Shown here in pieces: positions 26,821-35,655 of a stretch of 64,000 bases of DNA. The notes beneath the pieces were generated by a model that searched no databases, was not told the origin of the DNA, and worked only from the letters and a program-made list of their open reading frames with translations. Numbering within the stretch: position 1 is the stretch's first letter; every line of letters begins with the position of its first letter. The DNA comes from Devosia sp. 67-54 (lineage in GTDB: Bacteria; Pseudomonadota; Alphaproteobacteria; Rhizobiales; Devosiaceae): contig NZ_MKVA01000003.1 of the NCBI RefSeq assembly GCF_001899075.1, positions 310,001 to 374,000 of the forward strand, read 5' to 3'. The position numbers were made by a program, and so were the translations under genes.

Positions 26821-29145
26821 ATGGCACTCGATTTCGACGCCTTCGCCGTGGCCTTGCTGCTGGCGCCGTTCCTCATGGCGCTGCTGGCGCCGCTGATCGT
26901 GCGGGAGACCGGGGCCGCCGCCGGCTGGATCCTCGCCATCGTGCCGGCCGGCATCTTTGCCGCGCTTGCCACCATGATCGGCGAGGTGGCCGGCGGCCGC
27001 ATCGTGCGCTTCGGCATCGGCTGGGTACCGGCGCTCGATCTGCGCTTCGACTTCCTGATCGACGGCTTGAGCCTCACCTTCTGCCTGGTCGTCTCCGGCA
27101 TCGGCGCCTTCATCCTGATCTATGCCGGCAGCTACCTGAAGACGCACCGCCAGCTCGGCCGCTTCATGGCGATCCTTCTGGCCTTCACCGGCTCCATGCT
27201 CGGCCTGGTGCTGTCCGACAGCCTCGTGGCGCTGTTCGTGTTCTGGGAGCTGACGGCGGTCGCCTCCTATCTGCTGATCGGCTTCGAGCACGAGCGGCCG
27301 GCCGCGCGCCGCGCGGCGCTGCAGGCGCTGATCGTCACGGCGATTGGCGGGCTGGCCCTGCTGGCCGGCGGCGTGCTGCTGAGCACACTCGCCGGCACCT
27401 GGGACATTTCGCGCCTCGCCGATTCGCGGGCGCTGCTGGACGCCGTCTGGTCGTACCCGATCGTCTTTGCCTGCCTCGCGCTGGCGGCCTTCACCAAATC
27501 GGCGCAGCTGCCGTTCCATGTCTGGCTGCCCAACGCCATGGAGGCGCCGACGCCCGTGTCGGCGTTCCTCCATTCGGCGGCCATGGTGCAGGCCGGCATC
27601 TACCTCCTCGCCCGCTTCAGCCCGCTGATGTCGGACACCTGGATCTGGCAGGGGACGCTGTGCCTGTTCGGCGGCGCGACGCTGCTGTGGGGGGCGTTCC
27701 GGGCACTCGGGCAGACCGACCTCAAGCAGATCCTCGCCCAGACCACCATCGCCTCGCTCGGCCTGATGATGGTGCTGCTCGGCTTCGGCGACGCCGTCGC
27801 GGCAATGGCGGTCGCCGCCTATTTCGTCGCCCACGCGCTGTACAAGGCCGGCCTGTTCCTCGTCGCCGGCATCATCGACCACGGCACCGGCACCCGCGAC
27901 GTCACGCGGCTCGGCGGCCTGCGCGACCACCTGACCATCAGCTTCATCTGCGCGGCGCTGGCGGCGCTCTCGATGTTCGGCCTGCCGCCCTTCCTCGGCT
28001 GGTTCGCCAAGGAGGAGATCTATGCCGACCTGCATGTGCACGATTTCGCGGCGACCGTCGGGCTGGTCGTTCTGGTCGTCGGCAACATGCTGATGGGGGC
28101 GAGCGCGCTGACGCTGGGGCTCAAGCCGTTCATGGGCCCGCTGGTCGTCACGCCCGAGGCGCCGCATGAAGGCGGCTTCGCGCTGTGGATCGGCCCGGCG
28201 CTCTTCGGCCTTTGCGGGCTGGCCGTGCTCTTCGGCGTGTCGGCCTATGGCGACCAGATCGTCGCGCCCATGGCCGCGGCCATCGTCGGCCATCCGGTCG
28301 AGGCGCACCTGTCGCTCGCCGTCGATCCGCTCGGCCTGCCCCTCTGGCTGTCGCTCGCGACCTGGGCCGGCGCCGGCCTGCTCTACTGGCGCGCGGACTC
28401 GGTCCGCACGGCCATCGCGGCGCTGGAGCGGCGTTTTACCTGGAGCATCGACCGCGGCTTCGATGCGCTGATGTTCGGCCTCATCCGCTTTGCCGGTGAC
28501 TGCACGCGGCTGCTGCAGCACGGCCGCCTCGAGCTCTATCTGGTGCTGCTGTTCGCCGCCCTGGCGCTGACGCTCTTCGTGCCGCTCAGCACCCTCGGCG
28601 CCTGGCCCGGCGCGCCCGCCTTCGCCGCGCTGACGCCGTACGAAGGGGGCGGCATGGCGCTCGCCATTGCCGGCATCGTCGCGGTGGTCATCGCGCCGAC
28701 CCGCCTTGCCGCCATCCTGGCGCTCGGCCTGCAGGGGCTGGCTCTGGCGCTGCTGTTCCTCTATTTCGGCGCGCCCGACCTCGGCTTCACCCAGCTCCTG
28801 GTCGAGGTGCTGTCGGTGGTGGTGCTGGCGCTGGTGATGACCCGCCTGCGGCTCGGCCCGCGCGATCCGCGGCCGCTCGAGGACTGGCTGCGCGACGGCA
28901 CGCTCGCCCTGGTCTGCGGCGCCGGCATCGCGCTGGTGCTGCTGCGCGTGCTCGAGGGCCGCTTCGACAGCCGCCTCGGCGATTTCTTCGCCTCGGCCAG
29001 CGTCGCGCTCGCCCATGGCCGCAACATCGTCAACGTCATCCTCGTCGACTATCGCGGCCTCGACACGCTGGGCGAGATCACCGTGGTCATGACCGCCGGC
29101 ATCGCCGTCCTGGCGCTGCTCCGCCGCCGGAAAGGGTCGCAATGA
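26821..29145 (+). CDS. mrpA: Mrp Na+/H+ antiporter subunit A
   Basis: A 774-aa integral membrane protein with about 20 hydrophobic segments, homologous to complex I subunit NuoL. Conserved charged positions include FWELTAVASYLLIGF (Glu), AFTKSAQLPFHVWLPNAMEAPTPVSAFLHSA (Lys and His) and AHALYKAGLFL (Lys). The C-terminal domain (MRTL..RDP, then LGEITVVMTAG) is the MrpA-specific region. Start ATG 26821 is chosen over the longer open frame because the membrane domain begins directly after it and the extra 29 residues look non-coding. First gene of a seven-gene operon whose products form one complex in the inner membrane. Confidence 0.95.
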   Translation: MALDFDAFAVALLLAPFLMALLAPLIVRETGAAAGWILAIVPAGIFAALATMIGEVAGGRIVRFGIGWVPALDLRFDFLIDGLSLTFCLVVSGIGAFILIYAGSYLKTHRQLGRFMAILLAFTGSMLGLVLSDSLVALFVFWELTAVASYLLIGFEHERPAARRAALQALIVTAIGGLALLAGGVLLSTLAGTWDISRLADSRALLDAVWSYPIVFACLALAAFTKSAQLPFHVWLPNAMEAPTPVSAFLHSAAMVQAGIYLLARFSPLMSDTWIWQGTLCLFGGATLLWGAFRALGQTDLKQILAQTTIASLGLMMVLLGFGDAVAAMAVAAYFVAHALYKAGLFLVAGIIDHGTGTRDVTRLGGLRDHLTISFICAALAALSMFGLPPFLGWFAKEEIYADLHVHDFAATVGLVVLVVGNMLMGASALTLGLKPFMGPLVVTPEAPHEGGFALWIGPALFGLCGLAVLFGVSAYGDQIVAPMAAAIVGHPVEAHLSLAVDPLGLPLWLSLATWAGAGLLYWRADSVRTAIAALERRFTWSIDRGFDALMFGLIRFAGDCTRLLQHGRLELYLVLLFAALALTLFVPLSTLGAWPGAPAFAALTPYEGGGMALAIAGIVAVVIAPTRLAAILALGLQGLALALLFLYFGAPDLGFTQLLVEVLSVVVLALVMTRLRLGPRDPRPLEDWLRDGTLALVCGAGIALVLLRVLEGRFDSRLGDFFASASVALAHGRNIVNVILVDYRGLDTLGEITVVMTAGIAVLALLRRRKGSQ

Positions 29146-29545
29146 ACACGCTCATCTTCCGGACAACCGCGCCAATCATCGCCGTCGTGACATGCACGTT
29201 CTCGCTTATCCTGCTGTTGCGCGGCCACAATGACCCCGGCGGCGGCTTCATCGCCGGCCTCCTCGCCGCCTCCGCCGCCATCGTCTTGGGCATGGCGCTG
29301 GGGGTGGGGACGGTGCGCCGCCTGCTGCGCGTCAACCCGATCGCCATCGCCGGCGCGGGCGTGCTGCTGGCGGCGGCGAGCGGCGCCGTGTCGGCCTTCG
29401 CCGGCGCGCCGTACCTCACCGGCCTGTGGCTGCCGCTGCACGTGTTCGGCACGCCGGGGCTGTTCGACATCGGCGTCTACCTGACGGTCTTCGGCACGGT
29501 GACGGCCATCGCGCTGGCGCTCGAGGATGGCGGGGAGGGGGCGTG

Positions 29546-29546
<1 letters not shown>
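29142..29546 (+). CDS. mrpB: Mrp antiporter subunit B
   Basis: A 134-aa membrane protein with four hydrophobic segments. The MnhB signature GHNDPGGGFIAGLLAA lies near residues 28-43. It overlaps mrpA by four bases (ATGA) and mrpC by one. It is a separate gene, unlike the fused phaAB form of some rhizobia. It is required for assembly of the MrpA-D antiporter module. Confidence 0.95.
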
Positions 29547-29923
<377 letters not shown>

Positions 29924-29926
29924 CCG

Positions 29927-31408
29927 GTGGCCACGCACGCAACGCCGCTCGCCGATTGGCTCGTCATCCTGCCGGTGCTGCTGTGCCTCGGCGGCGGGGC
30001 GCTGCTGCTGGTGCTGCGGCGGGCGCCGGCGTGGCAGCCCTGGCTGTGCCTTGCGATCCTCTTCGGGGTGCTGGCGGTCGATGGCCTGCTGCTGGCGCGC
30101 ATCCTCGCGAGCGGCCCGGTGTCGATGACCATGGGCCGCTGGCTGCCGCCCTTCGGCATCAGCTTCACCGCCGACGCCATGGGCGTGCTGTTCGCCACGA
30201 TGTCGGCGCTGGTGGCGGTCGCCGTGGTGCTGTCGCTGCTCGGCGAGGCGCCCGAAAGCGCCGTGCGCGACGGCGTCTATCCCTTGCTGCTGCTGCTGAT
30301 GGCGGGCGTCGGCGGCGCGTTCCTGACCGGCGATCTCTTCAACCTCTATGTGTGGTTCGAGGTGATGCTGATCGCCTCGTTCGGGCTGGTTGTGCTGGCC
30401 GGCAATCCGCTGCAGCTCGACGCCGCAGTCAAATACGGCATCGTCAACCTCGTCGCGACCACGCTGTTCCTGATGGCGCTGGGGCTGCTCTACGGGGCGC
30501 TCGGAACGCTGAACATGGCCGACATCATCGGCGCCGCGGGCAAGGCCGACCGGCTCGTGCTGACGGTGATCGCCGGGCTGTTCGCGCTCGCCTTCGCCAT
30601 CAAGGCGGCGGTGTTTCCGGTCAACGCCTGGCTGCCGGCCTCCTATCACACGCCGCCCGCGCCGATCTCGGCGCTGCTCGGCGGCGTGCTCACCAAGGTC
30701 GGCGTCTACGCGCTGCTGCGAGTGCTGGCGCTGCTGCCGACCGAACGCGCCATGCTGTCGCCCGCGATCACCGCTGTTGCCATCGCCACCATGCTGCTCG
30801 GGCCGCTCTCGGCCATCGCCGAGACCAATCTGCGCCGCGCCGTCGGCTTCCTGCTGATCGGCGGCATCGGCATCGCGATCACCGGCGCGGCGACCGCGGG
30901 CGCGGTGCCGGGCGCGATCGTCTATGTCGGGCAGTCGATCCTGGTGATGGCCGCGCTCTACCTCGTCGCCGGCCTCATCGAGCGGGCGACGGGGACGACC
31001 GACACGCGCGAGATGGGCGGGCTCTATGCCGCGAGCTCTCGCCTCTCGATCATGTTCTTCGCGCTGGTGCTGGCGATCGCCGGCGTGCCGCCGTTTCTCG
31101 GCTTCTGGCCCAAGCTGCTGCTGCTGCAGGGACTGATCGGTGCGGGCGACTGGCTGCTGGCGCTGAGCCTGCTGCTGAGCTCGCTGCTGACGCTGATCGC
31201 CGGCGCGCGGCTGTGGTCCTTCGTGTTCTGGCATCCGCGCCACGCGCCGCTGCTGCGGCCGCCGAGCTACGCCCCGGCGATCCTGCTGGTCGGCACCGTG
31301 CTGCTGCTCGGCGTGGCGCCGAACCTGCTGATCGGGATCGGCATGGTGGCGGCGCACGACCTGGCCGACCCCGCCCGCTACGTCGTCGCCGTGGGGCTTG
31401 CGCCATGA
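29927..31408 (+). CDS. mrpD: Mrp antiporter subunit D
   Basis: A 493-aa NuoM/NuoN-like membrane subunit with about 14 segments. Key charged residues appear in NLYVWFEVMLIASFGL (Glu) and FAIKAAVFPVNAWLPASYHTPPAPISALLGGVLTKVG (Lys residues), as in proton-translocating antiporter-like subunits. The GTG start lies three bases after the mrpC stop. The ATG of mrpE overlaps its TGA. Confidence 0.95.
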   Translation: MATHATPLADWLVILPVLLCLGGGALLLVLRRAPAWQPWLCLAILFGVLAVDGLLLARILASGPVSMTMGRWLPPFGISFTADAMGVLFATMSALVAVAVVLSLLGEAPESAVRDGVYPLLLLLMAGVGGAFLTGDLFNLYVWFEVMLIASFGLVVLAGNPLQLDAAVKYGIVNLVATTLFLMALGLLYGALGTLNMADIIGAAGKADRLVLTVIAGLFALAFAIKAAVFPVNAWLPASYHTPPAPISALLGGVLTKVGVYALLRVLALLPTERAMLSPAITAVAIATMLLGPLSAIAETNLRRAVGFLLIGGIGIAITGAATAGAVPGAIVYVGQSILVMAALYLVAGLIERATGTTDTREMGGLYAASSRLSIMFFALVLAIAGVPPFLGFWPKLLLLQGLIGAGDWLLALSLLLSSLLTLIAGARLWSFVFWHPRHAPLLRPPSYAPAILLVGTVLLLGVAPNLLIGIGMVAAHDLADPARYVVAVGLAP

Positions 31409-31719
31409 ACTGGCTGCGCCTCGTCGGCCTGTTCGTACGCGAGCTGATCCTCAGCGCGCTGCGCGTCGCCTGGCTGGCGGTGCAGCCCAGGCTGGCGCTG
31501 CGCCCGGGCATCATCGCTTATCCGCTGAGCGTCACCAGCGACCGGCAGATCGCGCTGCTCGCCAACATGGTGACGCTGACGCCGGGGACGCTCAGCATCG
31601 ACGTGTCGGACGACCGGCGGACGCTGTTCATCCACGTCCTCGACCTCGCCGACAGAGAGGCGGTGATCGGCCAGATCGCCGCCGGCTTCGAAACCCAGAT
31701 CCTGAGGACGATCAGATGA
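31405..31719 (+). CDS. mrpE: Mrp antiporter subunit E
   Basis: A 104-aa MnhE-type protein. The N-terminal part spans the membrane and is followed by the family motif RPGIIAYPLSVTSDRQIALLANMVTLTPGTLSID. It is rather short at the N-terminus compared with the 150-170 aa of many MrpE proteins. It overlaps neighbours on both sides by four bases. Confidence 0.93.
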   Translation: MNWLRLVGLFVRELILSALRVAWLAVQPRLALRPGIIAYPLSVTSDRQIALLANMVTLTPGTLSIDVSDDRRTLFIHVLDLADREAVIGQIAAGFETQILRTIR

Positions 31720-31982
31720 CCGATCTCGTGCTCGACGGCGCCTATGTGCTGCTGGCGGTGGCTATGCTGATGGCCGTCATCCGCGTGCTGCGCGGCCCGA
31801 CCCTGGCCGACCGCATCCTCGGCCTCGACCTGGCGACGACCCTCGCGGTCGGGCTCATCGCCATCTTCGCCGTAACCGTCCGGCAATGGCTCTATCTCGA
31901 CATCGCCATCGCCCTGGCGCTGGTCGGCTTCGTCGCCAGCGCCGCCTTCGCCCGTTACCTGATCAGTCAGCGACACCAATGA
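31716..31982 (+). CDS. mrpF: Mrp antiporter subunit F
   Basis: An 88-aa protein with three membrane segments. RVLRGPTLADRILGLDLATT is the MnhF hallmark. ATGA overlaps link it with mrpE and mrpG. Confidence 0.94.
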   Translation: MTDLVLDGAYVLLAVAMLMAVIRVLRGPTLADRILGLDLATTLAVGLIAIFAVTVRQWLYLDIAIALALVGFVASAAFARYLISQRHQ

Positions 31983-32299
31983 GCTACGCGGCAGACCTCA
32001 TCATCCTGATCGGCGCGCTGTTCGCCCTGCTGGGTGCGCTCGGCGTGCTCCGCTTCCCCGATGTCTATACGCGGCTGCATGCCGCCTCGAAGGCCGGCCC
32101 GCTCGGCGTCGGGCTGATTCTGGTGGGGGCGGGACTGCATTCCGGCGAGCCGCTGATCGTGCTGCGGGTGCTGCTCGGCCTGCTGTTCCTGATCCTCGTC
32201 AGCCCCATCGCCGCGCACCTGCTGGCCCGCGCCGCGCTGCGCTCCGGCGTTCCTTCCAGCACGTCGACCAGTATTAACGAATTCACAAGCAATCATTGA
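31979..32299 (+). CDS. mrpG: Mrp antiporter subunit G
   Basis: A 106-aa protein with three membrane segments. [29 protein letters not shown] and [19 protein letters not shown] identify MnhG. The end ([11 protein letters not shown]) is A+T-rich and low-complexity. It is the last gene of the mrpABCDEFG operon; no clear terminator was found before the mucR promoter region. Confidence 0.94.
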   Translation: MSYAADLIILIGALFALLGALGVLRFPDVYTRLHAASKAGPLGVGLILVGAGLHSGEPLIVLRVLLGLLFLILVSPIAAHLLARAALRSGVPSSTSTSINEFTSNH

Positions 32300-32441
32300 T
32301 CGTGCAACGACGAATATTGCGTCCTTTGTTGCGGTGCGTTGTCTGATTCGTAAGTTGCAATCGCTTTTGGATGGCCATAGAGATTCGTCGCCAAGCAAGT
32401 TTGCGCCCAGCTTGCTCAGGCCCAAAACAAAGGGATACCCG

Positions 32442-32867
32442 ATGACTGAGCAAAATGTCAGCGCAGCGGGGTCTGACAACGATCTCATCGATCTCAGCAC
32501 TGAAATCGTGAGCGCGTATGTCAGCCACAATGCGCTTAGCGTTACTGATCTGCCCAAACTAATCGCCGATGTGCATTCCGCCCTGAAGGGCCTTCAGGGT
32601 GCAGCGCCGGCCGAGCCGTCCGAAGAATTGCGGCCGGCCGTTCCGGTGCGCAAATCGGTGGCCCCGGACTTCATTGTCTGTCTCGAAGACGGCAAGAAAT
32701 TCAAATCGCTGAAGCGGCACCTTCGCACGCATTACGATATGTCTCCCGAGGAATATCGGGAGAAGTGGGGCCTTCCGGCCGACTACCCGATGGTCGCCCC
32801 CAACTATTCCGCCACGCGGTCGCGTCTGGCCAAGGACAATGGCCTGGGCAAGAAAGCCACCAAATAG
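32442..32867 (+). CDS. mucR: Ros/MucR family zinc-finger transcriptional regulator
   Basis: A 141-aa DNA-binding protein. The N-terminal part is the oligomerisation region. The C-terminal zinc finger reads [21 protein letters not shown], with the second Cys of Ros replaced by Asp and the His pair in place, followed by [25 protein letters not shown], nearly invariant in the family. MucR-type proteins are global repressors of exopolysaccharide, motility and cell-cycle genes that bind A+T-rich sites. The 140-base upstream region is A+T-rich and holds two GANTC (CcrM methylation) sites at 32345-32349 and 32382-32386. Confidence 0.95.
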   Translation: MTEQNVSAAGSDNDLIDLSTEIVSAYVSHNALSVTDLPKLIADVHSALKGLQGAAPAEPSEELRPAVPVRKSVAPDFIVCLEDGKKFKSLKRHLRTHYDMSPEEYREKWGLPADYPMVAPNYSATRSRLAKDNGLGKKATK

Positions 32868-32893
32868 ACCGCTTGAGTCGCACGTCAGCACAG

Positions 32894-32925
32894 CGGCCGC
32901 CTCTCCGGGCGGCCGTTCTGTTTTT
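32894..32925 (+). terminator. Rho-independent terminator after mucR
   Basis: CGGCCGCC pairs with GGCGGCCG (8 bp, six-base loop) and is followed by TTCTGTTTTT. It lies 27 bases after the mucR stop and isolates mucR from gafYZ. Confidence 0.85.
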
Positions 32926-32969
32926 GAGCTAACCGATTGAGCGGCATCGCTGTTTCGGCAGGGATGCGA

Positions 32970-33006
32970 AAAAGATATCCACGGTGGTTTCGCACGTCCC
33001 TATGAT
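32970..33006 (+). promoter_or_regulatory. gafYZ promoter with the shared 17-bp activator motif
   Basis: AAAAGATATCCACGGTG at 32970-32986 is followed after exactly 14 bases by TATGAT (33001-33006). The same 17 bases with the same spacing to a TATAGT hexamer occur before the GTA cluster at 47735-47771. No TTGACA-like -35 is present, so the motif probably replaces it as an activator site. The core ATATCCACG resembles the DnaA box TTATCCACA. Confidence 0.7.
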
Positions 33007-33022
33007 AGGAATACATTCCTAT
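33005..33022. promoter_or_regulatory. 18-bp perfect dyad at the gafYZ transcription start region
   Basis: ATAGGAAT and ATTCCTAT are perfect inverted 8-bp arms with a two-base spacer. The dyad begins inside the -10 hexamer and covers the expected start site, 17 bases before the gafY ATG. That position is typical for a repressor operator. The GTA promoter lacks it. Confidence 0.6.
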
Positions 33023-33038
33023 TTATGGGGGCGACACC

Positions 33039-33458
33039 ATGCAGCACATCGTATCCGAATTCGCTTCAGATCCGGCTGTCGACAGGCTTGCGCCGCGCAG
33101 CCGGGTGCGGCTCGAACGGCTGCGGCAGGACCCGCTCGCCTACGCTCTGGTGGTCCGCATCGCCCGCCGCCGCCGGGTGTCGCTGCGCGATCTGATGCAG
33201 GGATCGCGCGGCGCCGGCAGCGCCTGCCACGCCCGGCAGATCGCGATGTATCTCTGCCACGTGCTGCTCGGCCGCACCCAGGACGTGGTCGGCGAGTTGT
33301 TCGGGCGCGACCGCACGACGGTGTCGCATGCGTGCATGCAGATCGAGCTGCAGCGCGAGCGCGACCTGGTGCTCGATGCCGAACTGGCGCTGACCGAGGC
33401 CGAAGGCTGGACGCCGCAGGCGGCGGGCGAAACGGCGGAGGCGCTCGATGCCCATTGA
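33039..33458 (+). CDS. gafY: DnaA domain-IV-like HTH protein, GafY-like GTA activator
   Basis: A 139-aa DNA-binding protein. Residues about 65-108 form a DnaA domain-IV helix-turn-helix: ARQIAMYLCHVLL, ELFGRDRTTVSHA. In DnaA the equivalent loop is GGRDHTTVxHA and reads the 9-bp DnaA box; here the His is Arg. No AAA+ domain is present. In Caulobacter the small DnaA-like protein GafY activates GTA promoters, and GafA of Rhodobacter is a fusion of the same two modules. The partner gene overlaps its last 11 bases. Assignment as GafY rests on domain, gene pairing, and the GTA cluster and shared promoter motif in the same window. Confidence 0.8.
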   Translation: MQHIVSEFASDPAVDRLAPRSRVRLERLRQDPLAYALVVRIARRRRVSLRDLMQGSRGAGSACHARQIAMYLCHVLLGRTQDVVGELFGRDRTTVSHACMQIELQRERDLVLDAELALTEAEGWTPQAAGETAEALDAH

Positions 33459-34200
33459 CGCCGGACTGCGGCAATTCGTGCGCGCCCTGCTGCAGGGCAG
33501 AACCGGCCGGCGGCGCGGCGGGGCCTTCGCGACCGCCGACAATCGCCGCGCGCCGGCGGTGGCGGTCAAGCAGCTGGTCAGCGACGGCGTGCTCGACGGC
33601 GACGAGGCGTCGTGCCGGGCCAACGCCCTGACCGGCGCATGGCTGCGGCGGGCGCAACTCGATCGCGACGCCTTCGCCGGCCAGCATCGGATCGTTGCGC
33701 GCGCCGCCGACGGGGCCGAGCTCAACCTCGCCGAGAGTCCGCTGGCGCGGCTGGCGGCGGGGATCGGCGGCGAAGCCGGCTATCTCGAGCGACACCAGAT
33801 CGAGGCCGGCGAACGCGTGCGCCGGCTGGTCGAACGTGCCCGCCTGCAGCCGCGGCTGACCATGGCCTATTCCGCCGCGCATTCGGTGGGCACCGCCGGC
33901 AATGCGGCGGGCGACATCTCGGATCTCGCCGCCGATGCCCGCAGATCGCTGGCCGATCTGCACCGCGTGCTGCCGCGCGACTGCGCCGGCGTGGTGCTGG
34001 ATGTGTGCGGCCTGCTGAAGGGACTGCAGGACGTGGAGCGCGAGCGTGGCTGGCCGCGCCGCAGCGCCAAGCTGGTGCTGCGCATCGGCCTCGACCATCT
34101 GGCGCGCCACTACGGCTATGCGCCGTCGGCGATCGGGCCGGAGACGGGCCGGCAGCGCCGGTGGATGGAGGAGGGCGCGCGCCCCGAGCAGTTCGGCTGA
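33448..34200 (+). CDS. gafZ: DUF6456 protein, GafZ-like GTA antiterminator
   Basis: A 250-aa protein whose C-terminal half (AGERVRRLVERARLQPRLTMAYSAAH, DISDLAADARRSLADLHRVLPRDCAGVVLDVCGLLKGLQDVE, SAKLVLRIGLDHLARHYG) matches the DUF6456 domain. The N-terminal 60 residues are Arg-rich with a weak HTH-like stretch. In Caulobacter, GafZ has this domain and acts with GafY by letting RNA polymerase pass terminators in the GTA cluster. The start overlaps gafY by 11 bases. The stop is 2 bases from the convergent sufE. Confidence 0.8.
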   Translation: MPIDAGLRQFVRALLQGRTGRRRGGAFATADNRRAPAVAVKQLVSDGVLDGDEASCRANALTGAWLRRAQLDRDAFAGQHRIVARAADGAELNLAESPLARLAAGIGGEAGYLERHQIEAGERVRRLVERARLQPRLTMAYSAAHSVGTAGNAAGDISDLAADARRSLADLHRVLPRDCAGVVLDVCGLLKGLQDVERERGWPRRSAKLVLRIGLDHLARHYGYAPSAIGPETGRQRRWMEEGARPEQFG

Positions 34201-34202
34201 GA

Positions 34203-34622
34203 TCAGGCCGCGGCCAGCGCGCGCGCCTCCGAGCGGATGCGGTTGACCATCGCCACCAGGCCGTTGGAGCGCTGCGTCGACAGATGCTCGCGCAGCCCCA
34301 GCCCGTCGAAGATGGCGATGGCGTCGGTGTCGGCGATTTCCCGTGGCGTCCGGCCGGAATAGAGGGCGATGAGGATGGCGGCGAGGCCGCGCACGATCAT
34401 CGCGTCGGACTCGCCGCGATAGGTGAGCAGGTCGCCGGCGCGCTCGGTCACCAGCCACACCTGCGACACGCAGCCATTGACCCTGGTGGCGGAAGTTTTC
34501 TCGGACTCCGCCAGCGGCGGCAGCGCCTGGCCGAGCTCGATGATGTATTTGTAGCGGTCTTCCCAATCGTCTAGGAAGCCGAGGTTTTCGGCGATGGCGG
34601 TGAAGGCGGCGGGATGCGGCAT
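34203..34622 (-). CDS. sufE: SufE cysteine desulfurase sulfur acceptor
   Basis: A 139-aa protein that takes persulfide from SufS and passes it to the Fe-S scaffold. The active Cys is in VNGCVSQVWL near residue 51, and WEDRYKYIIELG near residue 20 is typical. It is not next to a suf operon here; stand-alone sufE is common in Hyphomicrobiales. It lies convergent to gafZ. Confidence 0.93.
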   Translation of the reverse strand: MPHPAAFTAIAENLGFLDDWEDRYKYIIELGQALPPLAESEKTSATRVNGCVSQVWLVTERAGDLLTYRGESDAMIVRGLAAILIALYSGRTPREIADTDAIAIFDGLGLREHLSTQRSNGLVAMVNRIRSEARALAAA

Positions 34623-34700
34623 GGCCGCTATGTAGGGCAGGATGCCGGCGATGAACAGGGCGTGCCGGCGCGAGCGGGCCGACGGCTCTGCCGGCCGCGC

Positions 34701-34904
34701 TCAGCGCGGCGTCCACCAGCGCTGGTCGAGGCCGAGAAAGCCGATGTCGCGCCGCGGGTGCGGCGCCTGCTGCTCGGCATCGCTGCTGCTTGCCGTCCGG
34801 TCGTCGCAACGGCTCGCCGGCGTGCAGGCGAGCCTGGCGCTCCCCTCGACGATGATCAGCATGTCGATGCGCTGCGCGACCTGCTTGTCTCCGAATCGTA
34901 GCAT
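34701..34904 (-). CDS. Small protein of unknown function downstream of luxI
   Basis: A 67-aa frame starting at ATG 34904, with GGAG seven bases upstream. It lies 30 bases after the luxI stop on the same strand, so it is probably cotranscribed. It has two Cys (LACTPASRCDD), a hydrophilic Ser/Asp-rich middle and a hydrophobic aromatic end (DIGFLGLDQRWWTPR). No membrane segment or known domain is recognised. A longer open frame on the other strand lacks a ribosome site and is treated as a shadow. Confidence 0.5.
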   Translation of the reverse strand: MLRFGDKQVAQRIDMLIIVEGSARLACTPASRCDDRTASSSDAEQQAPHPRRDIGFLGLDQRWWTPR

Positions 34905-34934
34905 CTGCGTTCTCCGGATTAACGGGCTGCCGGG

Positions 34935-35600
34935 CTAATGGACCGTCACTGCGCGGGCCGCGGGCTCGTGCCGCTGAGGCAGATCGGCGCCGCCGCTGCG
35001 ATCGCGCAGCAGCGACGCCGGCTGGCCGCAGAACATCCTGGCGCGCAGCAGCGCCTCCTCGCTGACGGCGATGTAGGCGGCGACCGCGAGATCGCCCTCG
35101 ATCACTTCCGGCATGCCCAGCGGCGTGACGCTCCAGCCGATGGAGACGAGGATTTCGACCATCGCCGGCTTGCTGACGAAGGTGAGATAGGTCCACCCCT
35201 GCAGCAGCGCGTATTCCATCGCCGAGCAGTACAGCGCCCCCGCGGCGCTGGACGGGCCGAGCGGCTGCGGCCGCTCGATGACGTAGAACCGCGTCCAGTC
35301 CGCACCGAGCCACACGCTGTCGGGCAGCCGGCGGCTGACCATCCGGGAAAACTGCCCCGTCAGCAGATTGGGACCGCTGAGGCTGTTGAAGCGCAGGCCG
35401 CCGACAACCTGCTCGTTCCGAACCAGCAGCAGATGCGTGGCATCGCACGCATCGTACTGGTCGATCTCGCGGCCATCGGCGCGCCGTAGCGCTTCCCAAT
35501 GCATGCGCTCGACGAAGATCCGATGGCGAAGGCGATAGTTCTGCTCGAGCTCGCTGGCATAGTGCGAGGCGTTGAGCGGCGTCACCACATGTACGTCCAT
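34935..35600 (-). CDS. luxI: LuxI-family acyl-homoserine-lactone synthase
   Basis: A 221-aa enzyme joining an acyl group to S-adenosylmethionine to make an AHL signal. Conserved residues are seen: Arg and Phe in RHRIFVERMHW, Trp, the Asp pair in IDQYD, and Arg in GGLRFNSL. The DWTRFYVIE stretch corresponds to the ExSRF region, with Asp in place of Glu. Start ATG 35600 has GGGAG upstream; the open frame extends 13 codons further. A lux box lies 56 bases before the start, pointing to positive feedback by the neighbouring LuxR. The acyl group cannot be predicted. Confidence 0.93.
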   Translation of the reverse strand: MDVHVVTPLNASHYASELEQNYRLRHRIFVERMHWEALRRADGREIDQYDACDATHLLLVRNEQVVGGLRFNSLSGPNLLTGQFSRMVSRRLPDSVWLGADWTRFYVIERPQPLGPSSAAGALYCSAMEYALLQGWTYLTFVSKPAMVEILVSIGWSVTPLGMPEVIEGDLAVAAYIAVSEEALLRARMFCGQPASLLRDRSGGADLPQRHEPAARAVTVH

Positions 35601-35655
35601 GGCCGCAACTCCCTGAGACACCCAGAAAGCTGACGACAAGGACCGAGGACAAACT

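Noticed and set aside
32970-33006. Shared motif read as a normal sigma-70 or EcfG promoter
   Set aside because: No TTGACA-like -35 and no GGAAC/CGTT pair at the right spacing; identity extends over 17 bp, more than core promoter similarity would explain.
34614-34901. Plus-strand frame of 95 codons opposite the small gene behind luxI
   Set aside because: No ribosome site, Arg/Ala-rich shadow-like composition, and the minus-strand frame has a well-placed GGAG and operon context.
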